Positions 53,577 through 62,872 of a stretch of 64,000 bases of DNA are shown here, piece after piece. Position numbers and translations under genes: made by a program. The notes below the pieces were generated by a model. It was given only the letters and a program-made list of their open reading frames with translations. It was not told the DNA's origin and did no database searches. Each line of letters starts with the position of its first letter. Within the stretch, counting starts at the first letter, position 1. Source of the DNA: Streptomyces beijiangensis (GTDB taxonomy: Bacteria > Actinomycetota > Actinomycetes > Streptomycetales > Streptomycetaceae); the NCBI RefSeq assembly GCF_017315755.1, contig NZ_JAFLRJ010000007.1, forward strand, positions 1 to 64,000, in the 5' to 3' direction.

Positions 53577-54983
53577 TCACTTGTCGCGCAGCAGATAGGG
53601 CTGGTTGCCGACAATTTCGCCGTCGTATCGGGTGATCAGCTCATTCACGCGGGCACGGTGCGGGACCTCACCGCTGCGCAAGGTGTCGGCGTACGCCTGC
53701 GGGGCGTGGGAAAGGGGGTAGTCGTACGTCTCGTCCAGCCAGGAGCACTCGATCCAGCTCTCGGGGATGTCGTTCGCGCTGGCCGGCCCGCGCCCGTCAA
53801 GGCCCGGGATCACGTCGTGCTCGTTGACGAGGCTGACCACCTGGGTCATGGGGTCGGCCGGGCGCTTGGCGTCAATGGGCGAGCCGACGGTGACGACGTG
53901 CGTGAGCCGGTACGCCGACACGAAGTCGAGATCGCAGGCCAGGTTCATGGCGGTGATGCCGCCGAGGCTGTGTCCGACGATCATCAGCTCCGTGCCCTCG
54001 GGCACACCCGCGCGCGTCAGCATCTGCTTGACGGACCGGCTGTACGTCGTGTCGGTGTGCAGCAGTGCGTCGAACGCGCCGACGAGATCCTGCGGCGTGC
54101 TGTTGCTCAGCAGCCCGAAGCTGGTGCCCGGCAGCAGCAGGACGTGCCGCGGCGTGCCGTCCGCACAGGCGATGCGCCGCAGCAGGGCGAGCCCGTGATT
54201 GCCGAGGGCCGAGATGTCGTCGATGTAGCGGACGATGTCGTTTCCGGAGCGGGCCAGGACGCGGGCCAGCATCGCGTCGGCCTCGGTGCGCTCGGCGCGC
54301 CCCGGGCCCGGGTTGAGGTGCCGGACCAGCGCTGAGGGCAGGCCGAACAGTGGTTCGGTGGTGGGCACACCGCCGGCCAGGGTGACCCAGGCGAAGCTGT
54401 CGTTGGTCGGATTCTCGTCGAGCAGTCCGGCCAGAGCCAGCAGCTCCATGATCACGGGGCTGATCGTCGTCAGGGTGCGGGTGACTCCCATGAGGGCCAC
54501 CAACTCCCGTGCGGCGCGCAGCGCTTCGATCCTGCGGCCGGCAACGACGGCATCCGTGAGCCGTTTGGCGAGCGGCGCCGCCAGGTTCGGGTGCTCATGG
54601 GCGGCGGCCTCGATGCGCAGGGCGAAGGCGTCCACTGCCATCGCCACGCCGGCGGGCCGCTGACGCGCCAGGGCCCCCAACGACCGGACGGTCTCACCGA
54701 CCAGTCCGCCGTTGGCCGCGAGGCCGAGCCCAGCGGGGTTCGTCATCGCACGGGCCGCCGACAACGCGGTGCCGAGCGCCCACCCGGGGCGCCGGAGCGC
54801 CTGCAGCCCGACTCGCCAGCTGGCGCCGGCCGCGGTCAGTCCCGCGCCGGTCCGCCGTACCGCGAGTGCGGCATCCGCGAGCAGGACCGAGGCCGCGAGC
54901 AGCAGCTCGGCATCCGTCCGTGTCTGCTGTTCATGTCGTACGGGCGTCTGCTCGCCGACAGCGTCAACTGTCCGGGCTGCCAT
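53577..54983 (-). CDS. Lipase-like alpha/beta hydrolase
   Basis: 468 aa. The N-terminal ~230 residues are Ala-rich helices without a clear signal peptide. The C-terminal half is a class-3-lipase-like domain: [10 protein letters not shown], elbow [14 protein letters not shown] (Ser), [25 protein letters not shown] (Asp), and a late SHAPQAY (His). Lipid ester or thioester release is inferred from context. ATG 54983 has GAGG nine bases upstream; the frame further upstream is unsupported. Confidence 0.85.
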   Translation of the reverse strand: MAARTVDAVGEQTPVRHEQQTRTDAELLLAASVLLADAALAVRRTGAGLTAAGASWRVGLQALRRPGWALGTALSAARAMTNPAGLGLAANGGLVGETVRSLGALARQRPAGVAMAVDAFALRIEAAAHEHPNLAAPLAKRLTDAVVAGRRIEALRAARELVALMGVTRTLTTISPVIMELLALAGLLDENPTNDSFAWVTLAGGVPTTEPLFGLPSALVRHLNPGPGRAERTEADAMLARVLARSGNDIVRYIDDISALGNHGLALLRRIACADGTPRHVLLLPGTSFGLLSNSTPQDLVGAFDALLHTDTTYSRSVKQMLTRAGVPEGTELMIVGHSLGGITAMNLACDLDFVSAYRLTHVVTVGSPIDAKRPADPMTQVVSLVNEHDVIPGLDGRGPASANDIPESWIECSWLDETYDYPLSHAPQAYADTLRSGEVPHRARVNELITRYDGEIVGNQPYLLRDK

Positions 54984-55128
54984 AGCCGCCACCTCGTCTC
55001 TGATGCTTGCCGGTCTGGCAGCGCGGCTGCGCGCGATGACGGACCTGTCACTCTCAGCAGTAGAACCCTCCCCGGGGCTACCGGCAGGGCTTCTGCCGCC
55101 ACGTGGGTGAATCGCTGAGCGTGTCCGC

Positions 55129-56403
55129 GTGTCGGGGGTGCGTCCGATGCGCGACCGTGCACAGCATTCCGGTGTGATCATCGGGCGAGAGGATGCGGCA
55201 ACGGCACGGCGGCTGGTGGTCGGCATTCTCCTGACCGCGGTCTGCTGGTCGGCCGCCGATCCCTCCGCCGCCGACGGCATCGGACCGCACGGCCTCACCC
55301 TCGAGGTCACGGTGAACACCCGGCCGGGCCTCGGCGCCCTGCACCCCGGAATCCGAACCGGCGCCGTTGTCGTCAAGTCGTACCGCCTCGTCAATCGCAG
55401 CGGCGCCGACCTGCGCGACGTACGGGTGCGGGACCTCGGAATGCCGGGCGCCGCGATCCGCTGCCCAGGAGGGCTGGACCGCGTTCCGATGCTGACCGGA
55501 CTGCGCTCGGTACGCTGCACGGCGACCGGAGCCGCGCGCCCCGGAGCCTGGATCGGCAAGGTCCTGGCGGCCGGACAGCAACGCACGCTGCGCGCCACCG
55601 TGCAGGCAACCGCACGTTCCGGCTACGCCGGGGTGGGCGCCGCTCTGGACCTGTCCGAGACGGCGCGCGTCACGGGCCCGGAGCAGGCTGAGGTCCGCTA
55701 CGTCCTGGTCAACAACGGCAACCGGCCCGTCCACGGAGTCCGGATCACGGATCCGGCGCTGGCCCCGCACCGGATCGCCTGTGCGGGCGGGCGGCCGGTC
55801 GTCGGACGCCTTGCCGCCGGGGCGCGGGCGGCGTGCATCGCCGTCGTACGACGTTCCCCCGGCACGTACGTCAGCCGGGGGCAGGCCGACGGCAGCGACC
55901 TGCTCCGCACCCTCGATCCCCGCGGCGGACCTGTGGCGCCCCCGCGGCTGACAGCACGGGCCACGGCACGCTTCACGCTCCGTGCCCCGGTGCCGGCCGC
56001 GCCGGTGACGCCGCGGCCCCGGACGACTGTGGTCCCCGGGGCGCACCCGCGCGTCGAACCGCCGGCTCCCTTGCCTCCCCCCGCCGCGCTGCATCCGCTC
56101 GCCGCACTGCTCCCCCCAGCGCCTACGGCACCGGGCATCACGGCACCCGGGATCGCTCCGCCCGCCGTCGGGCCTCGCCTTCCTGACCGCCCCGACGGGG
56201 CGAGGCAGGATCCGGCACCGCGGCCGCCGGCGACGCAACCGCCGGCCGCGGTACCGAAGCAGGCCCGGCCGCCGCGCTCTCTGCTCGGGCGCTTCATCCG
56301 GCAGGACCACGTCCCCACTGGCCTGGGCATGCTGGCCGCACTGCTCCTCGTACTACTGCCCGCAGCCGTCGCAGCCGCTGTGTTCGGCTCCCGCAGACTC
56401 TGA
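55129..56403 (+). CDS. Exported, C-terminally anchored DUF11-like repeat protein
   Basis: 424 aa. Signal-like N-terminus (LVVGILLTAVCWSAADPSAA), then two Ig/DUF11-type units (VVVKSYRLVNRSGADLRDVR, RVTGPEQAEVRYVLVNNGNR) that usually form isopeptide-like adhesion rods. A long Pro/Ala-rich wall-spanning stretch follows, then one membrane helix (GMLAALLLVLLPAAVAAAVF) and a basic tail. No LPxTG. GTG 55129 or ATG 55147 (better G-rich ribosome site) may be the start. Confidence 0.75.
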   Translation: MSGVRPMRDRAQHSGVIIGREDAATARRLVVGILLTAVCWSAADPSAADGIGPHGLTLEVTVNTRPGLGALHPGIRTGAVVVKSYRLVNRSGADLRDVRVRDLGMPGAAIRCPGGLDRVPMLTGLRSVRCTATGAARPGAWIGKVLAAGQQRTLRATVQATARSGYAGVGAALDLSETARVTGPEQAEVRYVLVNNGNRPVHGVRITDPALAPHRIACAGGRPVVGRLAAGARAACIAVVRRSPGTYVSRGQADGSDLLRTLDPRGGPVAPPRLTARATARFTLRAPVPAAPVTPRPRTTVVPGAHPRVEPPAPLPPPAALHPLAALLPPAPTAPGITAPGIAPPAVGPRLPDRPDGARQDPAPRPPATQPPAAVPKQARPPRSLLGRFIRQDHVPTGLGMLAALLLVLLPAAVAAAVFGSRRL

Positions 56404-56431
56404 CCGCGCCGCCACGAAACGGGACCCACCG

Positions 56432-57172
56432 ATGATCGAAAGCCTTGCCATCGTCCTGGGCGTCGCGCTGCTCGCCGCGGCGGTCGTCCTGCTCAAACAC
56501 CGCCTATGGCCAATGGGCCCGGACGACGAGCCTCGCGAGGACGTCGCCGAGTACATCTCCATGATGGTCGGCGTCCTGTACGCACTCGTCCTGGGTCTTG
56601 CCCTGGTGTCGGTCTGGGACACCCACTCCGGCGCCGAGGGCCACGCTGCCACCGAGGCCAGCGCCGCGCACCAGATCCATCTGCTCGCCGCGGGCCTGCC
56701 CTCCGAGCAGTCCGACCGGATGCGCGGCACGATCGAGACGTACATCCGGCACGTCACCGACACGGAGTGGCCCGCCATGACCGAGCGCACCCCGCTGGGT
56801 CCGGCCGGCTGGCGCCTGCTGAACGAGGTGCGAGCCACGAGTCAGATCCCTGCGGATGCGACACCGGCCCAACAGGCCACGGGTCAGGAGACTTTGGCGC
56901 AGCTCAGCATCCTGGACGACGCACGCCGCGGCCGCGAGGCCGACGCCACGAAACAGCTGTCCCCGGTGATCTGGTTCGGCCTGATCGTTGGCGGCGTCCT
57001 CACCATCGCCTTCATGTTCATGTTCGGGGTCCAGCGCAGTTTCACCCATGTCGTGATGGTGATGGGTCTGTCCGCCCTCATCACCTTCACCGTGCTTCTC
57101 ATCTATCAACTGAACAATCCGTTCCATGGGTTGTTCGCCATCGCCCCCACCCCGTTCACGCGCTACTTCTGA
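56432..57172 (+). CDS. DUF4239 (bestrophin-like) membrane protein
   Basis: 246 aa. Two N-terminal helices (ESLAIVLGVALLAAAVVLL, ISMMVGVLYALVLGLALVSV) and two C-terminal helices (VIWFGLIVGGVLTIAFMFMF, VVMVMGLSALITFTVLLIYQ) enclose a ~100-residue soluble loop. This topology is that of DUF4239 proteins of unknown function. It starts 28 bp after the DUF11-like gene. Confidence 0.85.
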   Translation: MIESLAIVLGVALLAAAVVLLKHRLWPMGPDDEPREDVAEYISMMVGVLYALVLGLALVSVWDTHSGAEGHAATEASAAHQIHLLAAGLPSEQSDRMRGTIETYIRHVTDTEWPAMTERTPLGPAGWRLLNEVRATSQIPADATPAQQATGQETLAQLSILDDARRGREADATKQLSPVIWFGLIVGGVLTIAFMFMFGVQRSFTHVVMVMGLSALITFTVLLIYQLNNPFHGLFAIAPTPFTRYF

Positions 57173-57612
57173 CGACTGGTCACGGAGCATTCCCACCGCG
57201 TACCTGATCGAGAAGCACGAGACAGCCGCGATAAGGGCTGACGCGCAGCCCGTCGAGCACGTCCGGGCCCCTCTCCATGGGAGTGATGGCACCGCATCCC
57301 AGGCTTTGCCGCAGGACGCCCACCGGGTGCGGTTCAGCCCATGGGACCACTTCACACGCTTTGCGTTGCCGGGCTGCGCGAGCGCGTGCCACGAGGGAAC
57401 GGCAGGTGCATTCGCCACGGTGGCCTCCCCGGGGCAATCGTCTCGTCACGCTCCACGCAACCAGCAACACATAGCGCAGTGCGACGGCCAACCGATGAAA
57501 GAACGATGCAAGTTGCTCCCGGTCAGGTGACGTCAGGCGAAGGCGGGGGCATGGGAGCAGTGGGGGCGGTACGGTCGCCGGTCCTGTCCGCCCCACGGAC
57601 CCGGAGCCGGTC
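57173..57612. other. Intergenic region with no supported gene
   Basis: 440 bases between DUF4239 and a truncated HTH gene. Frames here lack codon bias or ribosome sites. It probably holds the promoter of the HTH gene; I see no repeat or hairpin worth naming. Confidence 0.5.
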
Positions 57613-57960
57613 ATGGCCGACCACCGCAAGCCCACCCCGAACACCCGGCTGCGCACTGTGCGCAAGCTGGATTTCCAGATGAGCCGGGCTGAGTTCGCCA
57701 AGAAGATCAACAAAGTCGGCGAAGCGATGGGCGAGAACCTCGCCTGCGGATCGCGGCTGATCGCGGACTGGGAAGACGGGACGGTTGGTTGTCCGCGCGC
57801 TGTGTATCAGCGCATCCTGACCAAGGTGACCGGCAGGAGTATGGCCGATCTCGGATTCCACCTGCCAACACCAGCACGGTCGGTACTGCCTTCCTCTGGT
57901 CTGTACGGGCCAAGGGAGGAGGATGACGTTGGGGTTTGCCCCGAAATATGGACATCTCTT
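57613..57960 (+). pseudogene. 5' part of a helix-turn-helix regulator gene, cut by an IS3 remnant
   Basis: About 115 codons of an XRE-like domain: MSRAEFAKKINKVGEAMGEN, GSRLIADWEDGTVGCPRAVY, LTKVTGRSMADLGF. This fits the N-terminus of actinobacterial HTH-plus-sensor regulators (R/W-E-D-G motif). The matching C-terminal part is missing: IS3-type sequence begins around 57950. The frame stays open to 58413 only by reading the IS remnant and antisense sortase out of frame. ATG 57613 has GGAG seven bases upstream. Confidence 0.65.
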
Positions 57961-58320
57961 GAAGGTCGGGTCGTGGGGTCCGATGAGGAGGTGCCCTGGT
58001 GGCTGTCACCCGGTATCCGGAAGGGTCCAAGAGGGATGCGGTCGGGCTGGTCATGTCGAGTGGCCGGTCGGTCAACTCGGAGGCCAAGGTCTCGCGTTCG
58101 AGGTTCTACCGATGGCGCCGCACCGCGACCGCAAGAGCGGCCCGGCAAGCCGTCGAGGTCGGACTCGCGGCCCGGATACGCAAGGTCCACCAGGACTCCG
58201 ACGGCACCTGAGATGTCCCGAGGATCATCGCCGGGCTCCGTGACGAGGGCGGGGCGGCCCGGTGGTCAACCACAAGCGGGTCGCGAGAATCTTGCGGACC
58301 ATCGGGGGTGTCCGCGCGGT
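57930..58320 (+). mobile_element. IS3-family insertion sequence remnant
   Basis: OrfA begins at GTG 57999 behind GAGG (AVTRYPEGSKRDAVGLVMSS), is cut short and fused to the start of OrfB (SRSRFYRWRRTATARAARQA, LAARIRKVHQDSDGT). A TGA at 58209-58211 replaces the usual Tyr. DVPRIIAGLRDEGG and, after a further frameshift, VNHKRVARILRTIG follow. The catalytic DDE region and right end are gone. Boundaries are approximate. Confidence 0.75.
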
Positions 58321-58355
58321 CGGCATCGGCCACCCGTCCAGTCGGAGGGGTGGCG

Positions 58356-59012
58356 TCAGTGGGTGGCTCGTGTGGCGGTGAGGTGGGCGAAGGCGACGAC
58401 GTTTCCCCGGTAGCGGTGGGCCTTTGTGTCGAAGCCGGCGCCGCAGGTGATGACGCGGAGTTCGGCGTGTGGGCTGGGGCCGTAGATCTTCTGGCTGGGG
58501 AAGTCGTCGGCATCGAAGGCTTCTACCGTGTCGATGGTGAAGACCGCGGTCTGGCCGTCGGAGCGGTCGACTTCGATGCGGTTGCCGTTCTTCAGCGCGC
58601 CGAGGTTGTAGAAGACCGCCGGCCCGTGGTCGTTGTCGACGTGCCCGGCGATGATCGCGGTGCCGTCTGTGCCGGGCGGGGTTCCGTCGCGGAACCATCC
58701 AGCGAGGTTGGCGTCGGCCTCCGGCGGTGGCGCCAAGTGATGCTCTGCGTCGAGGCTCAGCCCGGTCAGTGGAGCGTCCACGTGGATGGACGGGATGTGC
58801 ACCTGGATCGGTGTGGCGTGGGGCATCCCCGGGTGGGTGGCAGCGTGGTGTACACCCGGAGCGCTCTGCGCTGCGGCGGGCTGAGGGGGTGGAGCGGCAT
58901 GGGGGTGTCTGCCGTTGTAGAGAAGGACGAGCCCGATCAGCGTGATCAGTGCAAGGGCTACGCGCCCTGCCATGGGGCGGTGTTCATTGTGGGGGGCGGA
59001 TCGACGGTTCAA
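58356..59012 (-). CDS. Class F sortase
   Basis: 218 aa. One N-terminal membrane anchor (GRVALALITLIGLVLLYNG), a Pro/His-rich linker, then the sortase barrel: TAIIAGHVDN (catalytic His), RVITCGAGF (Cys) and HRYRGNVVAFA (Arg). Class F enzymes are the actinobacterial type, of unclear substrates. Start TTG 59012 is supported by AGGAGAGG nine bases upstream; an ATG at 58973 lacks one. Lies downstream of a gene for an exported, C-terminally anchored protein. Confidence 0.88.
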   Translation of the reverse strand: MNRRSAPHNEHRPMAGRVALALITLIGLVLLYNGRHPHAAPPPQPAAAQSAPGVHHAATHPGMPHATPIQVHIPSIHVDAPLTGLSLDAEHHLAPPPEADANLAGWFRDGTPPGTDGTAIIAGHVDNDHGPAVFYNLGALKNGNRIEVDRSDGQTAVFTIDTVEAFDADDFPSQKIYGPSPHAELRVITCGAGFDTKAHRYRGNVVAFAHLTATRATH

Positions 59013-59184
59013 CGTCTGACCTCTCCTGCACCTTCGGGCCCGTACAGGCTTCGGACAAGCGCCCGGCCCCTCTTGAACACGTCTGGACCGGCGGGCGTCA
59101 GCGTGCGGTGTGCGTGGCGGTGACGCACCGGGCCCGCGCGGCCAGGAGATCTTTTTGGACGCGCGGGCTCCGAGAGCGTGGGTG

Positions 59185-59616
59185 TCAGACCTGCGAGTCG
59201 GCCCGGCGGCGGCGCAGTGCCATCACGCCGATGCCCGCCGCGCCGACGAGCCCGGCCCCGGTCGCGAGGGAGGCCGCGTTCGAGCCCTCGCTGGTGCTGC
59301 CGACACCGGTCTTCATCGGGCCGACCGGGCTCGTGTTGCCGCAGACGCGCTGCGCGTCCGTGGTCGCGAGGGCCGCCGCGTTTGCCAGCGAGGCCGCGTT
59401 GTCCTCCTCGGCCTTGCCCGGGTGACCGCCGGCCTCTTCCTGCTTCTTCAGGTCGGCGGCAGCGGCGTCGGAGTCCGCCTGGGCCTGGTTGGCCTTGGTC
59501 GTCGCGGTGTCACACGCCGCGGAGGCCTGCGGGGCGGCGTGGGCTATCGGCGCACCGAATCCAAGCGCGACGGTGAGAGCTGCTGCGGCGGGAAGGGCGT
59601 AACGGATAGAGCGCAT
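59185..59616 (-). CDS. Exported protein with C-terminal membrane anchor, likely sortase partner
   Basis: 143 aa. Signal peptide (RYALPAAAALTVALGFGAPI, cleavage near AHAA), a small helical domain with two Cys (ACDTAT, RVCGNT), and a C-terminal sorting-like region: SLATG, a hydrophobic helix (AGLVGAAGIGVMAL) and RRRR. SLATG resembles but does not match LPxTG/LAxTG. The gene order with the class F sortase suggests it is the substrate. ATG 59616 behind AGAGG. Confidence 0.78.
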   Translation of the reverse strand: MRSIRYALPAAAALTVALGFGAPIAHAAPQASAACDTATTKANQAQADSDAAAADLKKQEEAGGHPGKAEEDNAASLANAAALATTDAQRVCGNTSPVGPMKTGVGSTSEGSNAASLATGAGLVGAAGIGVMALRRRRADSQV

Positions 59617-59919
59617 GGCCTCTGCTTTCACCAAACAGGTGCGGCGCCCGATGCGCCGCAGTCGTCCCTGCTCCCTCCATCAAGACGCCATAGGCAACGA
59701 ACCGCACGGCAGGGCTGCTTCTCCTTTTCCGCCGAACGTGGTACTGCCCCTTCCCTCTGATCGTCAATGCCTGCAGGTGACAGCGTTGGGACGAGCAAAG
59801 CGATCGACGGACGGAAGCACCCGCTGAACGGGTGACGCCCCCACATGAAGGGGACACAGATGCCCTGTTGGCCCCGACAGCGCGCTTAAGCCTGATGCAG
59901 AACTGCCGTCGGGCGCCTA
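59617..59919. other. Intergenic DNA between the anchored-protein gene and the IS element
   Basis: About 300 bases with no convincing frame. It should contain the promoter of the minus-strand anchored-protein gene; the IS left end begins at 59920. Confidence 0.5.
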
Positions 59920-59938
59920 GGCCGTTTCGTTTGGATCA
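59920..59938 (+). repeat. IS left inverted repeat
   Basis: GGCCGTTTCGTTTGGATCA, preceded by TA; exact inverse of 61732-61750. Confidence 0.9.
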
Positions 59939-59939
59939 T

Positions 59940-60855
59940 CTGATCGTTGGCCCGGACGTGCCGTTGACTGACGCGCAGTGGGCGCGGATCGAGCCGCTAC
60001 TACCGGCCCGGACGCCGAGGCGAGGTGGGCGGTGGCGGGATCACCGGGAAGTGATCGATGCAATCGCCTGGAATTTTCAGACAGGGTCGCAATGGGTGTA
60101 TTTGCCTGCGAAGTACGGCAACTGGAGGGGCGTCTACAACAGGCTGCGGATGTGGGCCGTGGACGGTACTTGGGAGCGAGTGTTCGCCGTCTGATGGCCG
60201 ATGCGGACGCTGACGAAGCCCTGATCTGGGTTGTCTCGGTGGACTCCACAGTCGTGCGCGCTCACCAGCACGCCGCCGGGGCCCGTAAAAAAAGGGCCCC
60301 GGTCGGTGAGCCGGACGACCACCCCATCAGCCGTCCGTGGCCCCAGCTGAGCCCAGGGTCCTCGCTCTTGTGAAGAGCCCCACGGCTCCGGCTGATCGGG
60401 AGGTGGCCCTGGGGACGGTTCGAACCACGGCACGGTACGCCGACCGAATCCGAAGGGGCAGGGGCCGGTCTGCGTCCCTCTTGTCGAAGCGCTCCAGGCG
60501 CTGCGTATTGACCAGACGTCCCACCCGGCCCCCGCCAGGGTGGGCCCAACGGCCCACCCGCAGTGCTTATTAGGCGTACTCATCGCGCGCGATCCGCGAG
60601 CACCTGCGCAAGCGCGGTATCCGCGCGGTGATCCCTGTCCCGGCGGATCAGAAGGGCCACCGACCGCGTCGAGGCAGCCGCGGTGGCAGGTCACCCACCG
60701 CCGACCGTGAGGCATACAAACAGCGCAGCAGGGTCGAGCGGTGCATCAATCGCCTGAAGCAGTGGCGCGGCGTTGCCACCCGCTACGAAAAGACTGCGGT
60801 CATCTACCTGGCCGGGCTCTATGTCGCGGCCATCTTCCTGTGGTCCGCACGGTGA
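59940..60855 (+). pseudogene. IS5-family (IS427 group) transposase, frameshifted and interrupted
   Basis: The N-terminal part VPLTDAQWARIEPLLPAR, YGNWRGVYNRLRMWAVDGTW stops at TGA 60192-60194 through a one-base loss after VFA. The +1-related frame continues LIWVVSVDSTVVRAHQHAAG (first catalytic Asp), then an A7-G3 slippery run near 60287-60296 as used for programmed frameshifting. Homology ends near 60340, is replaced by ~230 unrelated bases, and resumes at ~60571 with YSSRAIREHLRKRGIRAVIP to the normal end LAGLYVAAIFLWSAR. No active transposase can be made. Confidence 0.85.
60341..60570. other. Unidentified ~230-bp segment replacing the middle of the transposase
   Basis: Replaces the central ~190 bp (second catalytic Asp region). 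Both strands have short open frames without ribosome sites. It contains GGTTCGAACC, but no tRNA fold could be assembled around it. Origin unknown. Confidence 0.55.
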
Positions 60856-60913
60856 GCCACCGCGCTCCGGTCAGGACGAGTGCCGCGACGGCGGGGCGAG
60901 CGCGGGAGCCTTG

Positions 60914-61486
60914 TCAGCGGACGACGTCGAAGACGTTCTTCTGCAGCCCGTTGGCGTAGGCCTCGTGCTCGACGAGCTTCAGCTTCTGTGTGTCCTTGTC
61001 GGTGGCGCTGAAGAGCCGCTTGCCCGCCCCGAGCAGCAGCGGGAAGACGACCAGGTGGTAACGGTCGATCAGGCCGGCGTCCGAAAGCGCCCGGTTCAGG
61101 GAGGCACTGCCGTGGACGATGATGGGGCCGCCCTCGGTCCCCTTCAGCGCGGCGACCTCGTCGAGGGTGCGCAGGATTGTCGTCTCGCCCCAGTTCGATA
61201 CCAGGTCGTCCTCGGTGAGGGTGGTGGAGACGACGTACTTCGGCATCAGCTTGTAGTCGGCGAAGTCCGCCATGTCGGGCCACACCGGGCTGAACGCCTC
61301 GTAGCTGGTCCGGCCCATCAGGATCGCGGCAGCCTCCTGCTGCTCCCGGCCCTTGATCTCGAAGGCCTCGGGGAGGAACTCGACGTCCTTAAAGGTCCAC
61401 CCGGAGTTCCGGTAGCCGGGCTCGCCTCCCGGGCCTTCCACGACGCCGTCGAGCGATATGAAGGCGGTGCTGATCAGGGTACGCAT
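60914..61486 (-). CDS. RibD C-terminal/dihydrofolate reductase-like protein
   Basis: 190 aa. RTLISTAFISLDGVVEGPGG, AAAILMGRTSYEAFSPVW, YVVSTTLTEDDL, GGPIIVHGSASLNRALSDAG and YHLVVFPLLLGAGKRLF follow the RibD_C/YwjB-type NADPH reductase fold; classical folate residues are not conserved, so antifolate resistance is doubtful. ATG 61486 behind GAGGAA. It lies within the IS inverted repeats, opposite to the transposase. Confidence 0.9.
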   Translation of the reverse strand: MRTLISTAFISLDGVVEGPGGEPGYRNSGWTFKDVEFLPEAFEIKGREQQEAAAILMGRTSYEAFSPVWPDMADFADYKLMPKYVVSTTLTEDDLVSNWGETTILRTLDEVAALKGTEGGPIIVHGSASLNRALSDAGLIDRYHLVVFPLLLGAGKRLFSATDKDTQKLKLVEHEAYANGLQKNVFDVVR

Positions 61487-61731
61487 CTCGGTTCCTCGGT
61501 GTCTCGTGTCTGGATCTCAGCGGGTGCGGCCGGTGCACGCTTCGACCACCTTCGTGGCTGCGGTGCACCAATCACGATCTATGACTGTGGATCATGGAGG
61601 AACTCATCGGTCGCCGCCACCCTTTTCCGACAGCCTCGGCCATCTGAATCACCTCGGCGAGTCACACACGTGCCAGATCGTGCGACCTGGCCGCAACAGG
61701 TGGCGCTGCATCTTGATGCAGTCGCACTCCG

Positions 61732-61750
61732 TGATCCAAACGAAACGGCC
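61732..61750 (-). repeat. IS right inverted repeat
   Basis: TGATCCAAACGAAACGGCC, followed by TA; exact inverse of 59920-59938. Confidence 0.9.
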
Positions 61751-61940
61751 TAAGCCGCTGGCCTTGCCGTTGCGGTCGGCATCGGCGCTGTTCACGGCGG
61801 CGCGCAGTGTGACGACGCCGTTGCCGGGCCGGGCCCTGTCGCCGAGGTGCGCTTCTACGTGTGATGCCTTTTGGGCGGGTCGCAGGTGCACCGCCGTGGT
61901 GCCGGATGGTCCCTGGATCGGGACGTTGGTCTCTGGCGGG
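61751..61940 (-). pseudogene. Possible gene fragment cut by the IS right end
   Basis: On the minus strand, approaching the IS boundary, a high-GC3 stretch reads TTAVHLRPAQKASHVEAHLG, GNGVVTLRAAVNSADADRNG and then enters the IS repeat in frame. It looks like a protein fragment truncated by the insertion; no continuation was found left of the element. Low confidence. Confidence 0.3.
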
Positions 61941-61975
61941 CACGGAGGGGCCAGGGAACGCTGGGGAGAGTAAGT

Positions 61976-62659
61976 ATGTCTGCCGACCCAAGGAGCCTCA
62001 TGGGCGTCAAGATTCGCAGCCGCCTTGAGCGCGTCTGCGGGGAGCACCGTGCCGTGTTCATCGAGCGCCGCCGTCTGGACGCGGACCGTACCATCGGCGG
62101 CTTTGTCCTGGAAACGAACCAGGACTGGACTCTGATGGCGCCGCTGACGGGCTTGGCACCGGACGGTTGGATCGCCTTGCGGACGGCGGATGTCACCGAG
62201 GTGAGCGTGAAGGGGGAACGGGATGTGGCGATGCGCTGGCTCAAGCACAAGGGCACGTGGCCGGCACAGCCCCCGTCTGACGGCTTTCCCCTGACAGATG
62301 CCCGATCCATCATCGAAGCGGTCAGTGACCGCTGGGGCCTGGTAGGTCTCTCCCATGAAGCGGACGACATGGACTGCCTGCACATTGGTGCCGTCGAGCG
62401 CGCTGCTCCGAAAAAGGTCCGCTTGCGAGAGCTCGATGCCAAGACTCGGTGGGCCGTGCGTGCCACGAAACTCCGCTATGCCGATATCACGCGCATCGAT
62501 TTCAACGACGCGTACATGACCGCCCTGGGAACTCTGGCGGAGCCGGCACCAGGCCAGCTTTACCGCCACCGCGCGGTTTCTGGCAGCACTGCCACTGTTC
62601 ACGTTATTGCCAAAGGCACCGGCACCCACGGGTCCACTGGCACCGCCGACGGTCGCTGA
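61976..62659 (+). CDS. Hypothetical protein
   Basis: 227 aa, soluble. SLMGVKIRSRLERVCGEHRA, VFIERRRLDADRTIGGFVLE, RTADVTEVSVKGERDVAMRW: a beta-rich start resembling proteins that bind or process small effectors, but no family is recognised. The C-terminal part (LRYADITRIDFNDAYMTALG) is followed by a low-complexity Thr/Gly tail. ATG 61976 is supported by GGGGAGAG. Confidence 0.75.
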   Translation: MSADPRSLMGVKIRSRLERVCGEHRAVFIERRRLDADRTIGGFVLETNQDWTLMAPLTGLAPDGWIALRTADVTEVSVKGERDVAMRWLKHKGTWPAQPPSDGFPLTDARSIIEAVSDRWGLVGLSHEADDMDCLHIGAVERAAPKKVRLRELDAKTRWAVRATKLRYADITRIDFNDAYMTALGTLAEPAPGQLYRHRAVSGSTATVHVIAKGTGTHGSTGTADGR

Positions 62660-62872
62660 GGTGCCGGTGAAGGAGTTGCAGTGGCCGTCGGTGCGGTGGG
62701 TACCCGGGGCGGGCGCGGCACGATCCAGCCCAGGGGCACACAGGCAAGGTAGGGCGGGCAGCTGCTGTGTGAGGCTCCTGGACTCACCTGCGGTGGCTCG
62801 CTGGACGGAATTGCGGGCAGGGATTCGCTGTGTGCGGCAGGTGGTGGCCTGGCGATAATGGACGGAGGCGGT

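Larger units (their letters stand above)
59920..61750. mobile_element. IS5-type element with passenger reductase gene
   Basis: Perfect 19-bp terminal inverted repeats GGCCGTTTCGTTTGGATCA (59920-59938 and 61732-61750) are each bordered by TA, matching the TA/CTAR target preference of the IS427 group of IS5. Inside lie a disrupted transposase (plus strand) and a minus-strand RibD/DHFR-like gene at 60914-61486. The 1831-bp length is about twice the ~0.85-0.95 kb usual for this group. Confidence 0.75.

Noticed and set aside
60395-60420. GGTTCGAACC as a tRNA T-arm
   Set aside because: No acceptor, D or anticodon arms could be placed on either strand.
60914-61486. Trimethoprim-resistance dihydrofolate reductase on an IS
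   Set aside because: Sequence follows the RibD_C/YwjB branch and lacks classical folate-site residues.
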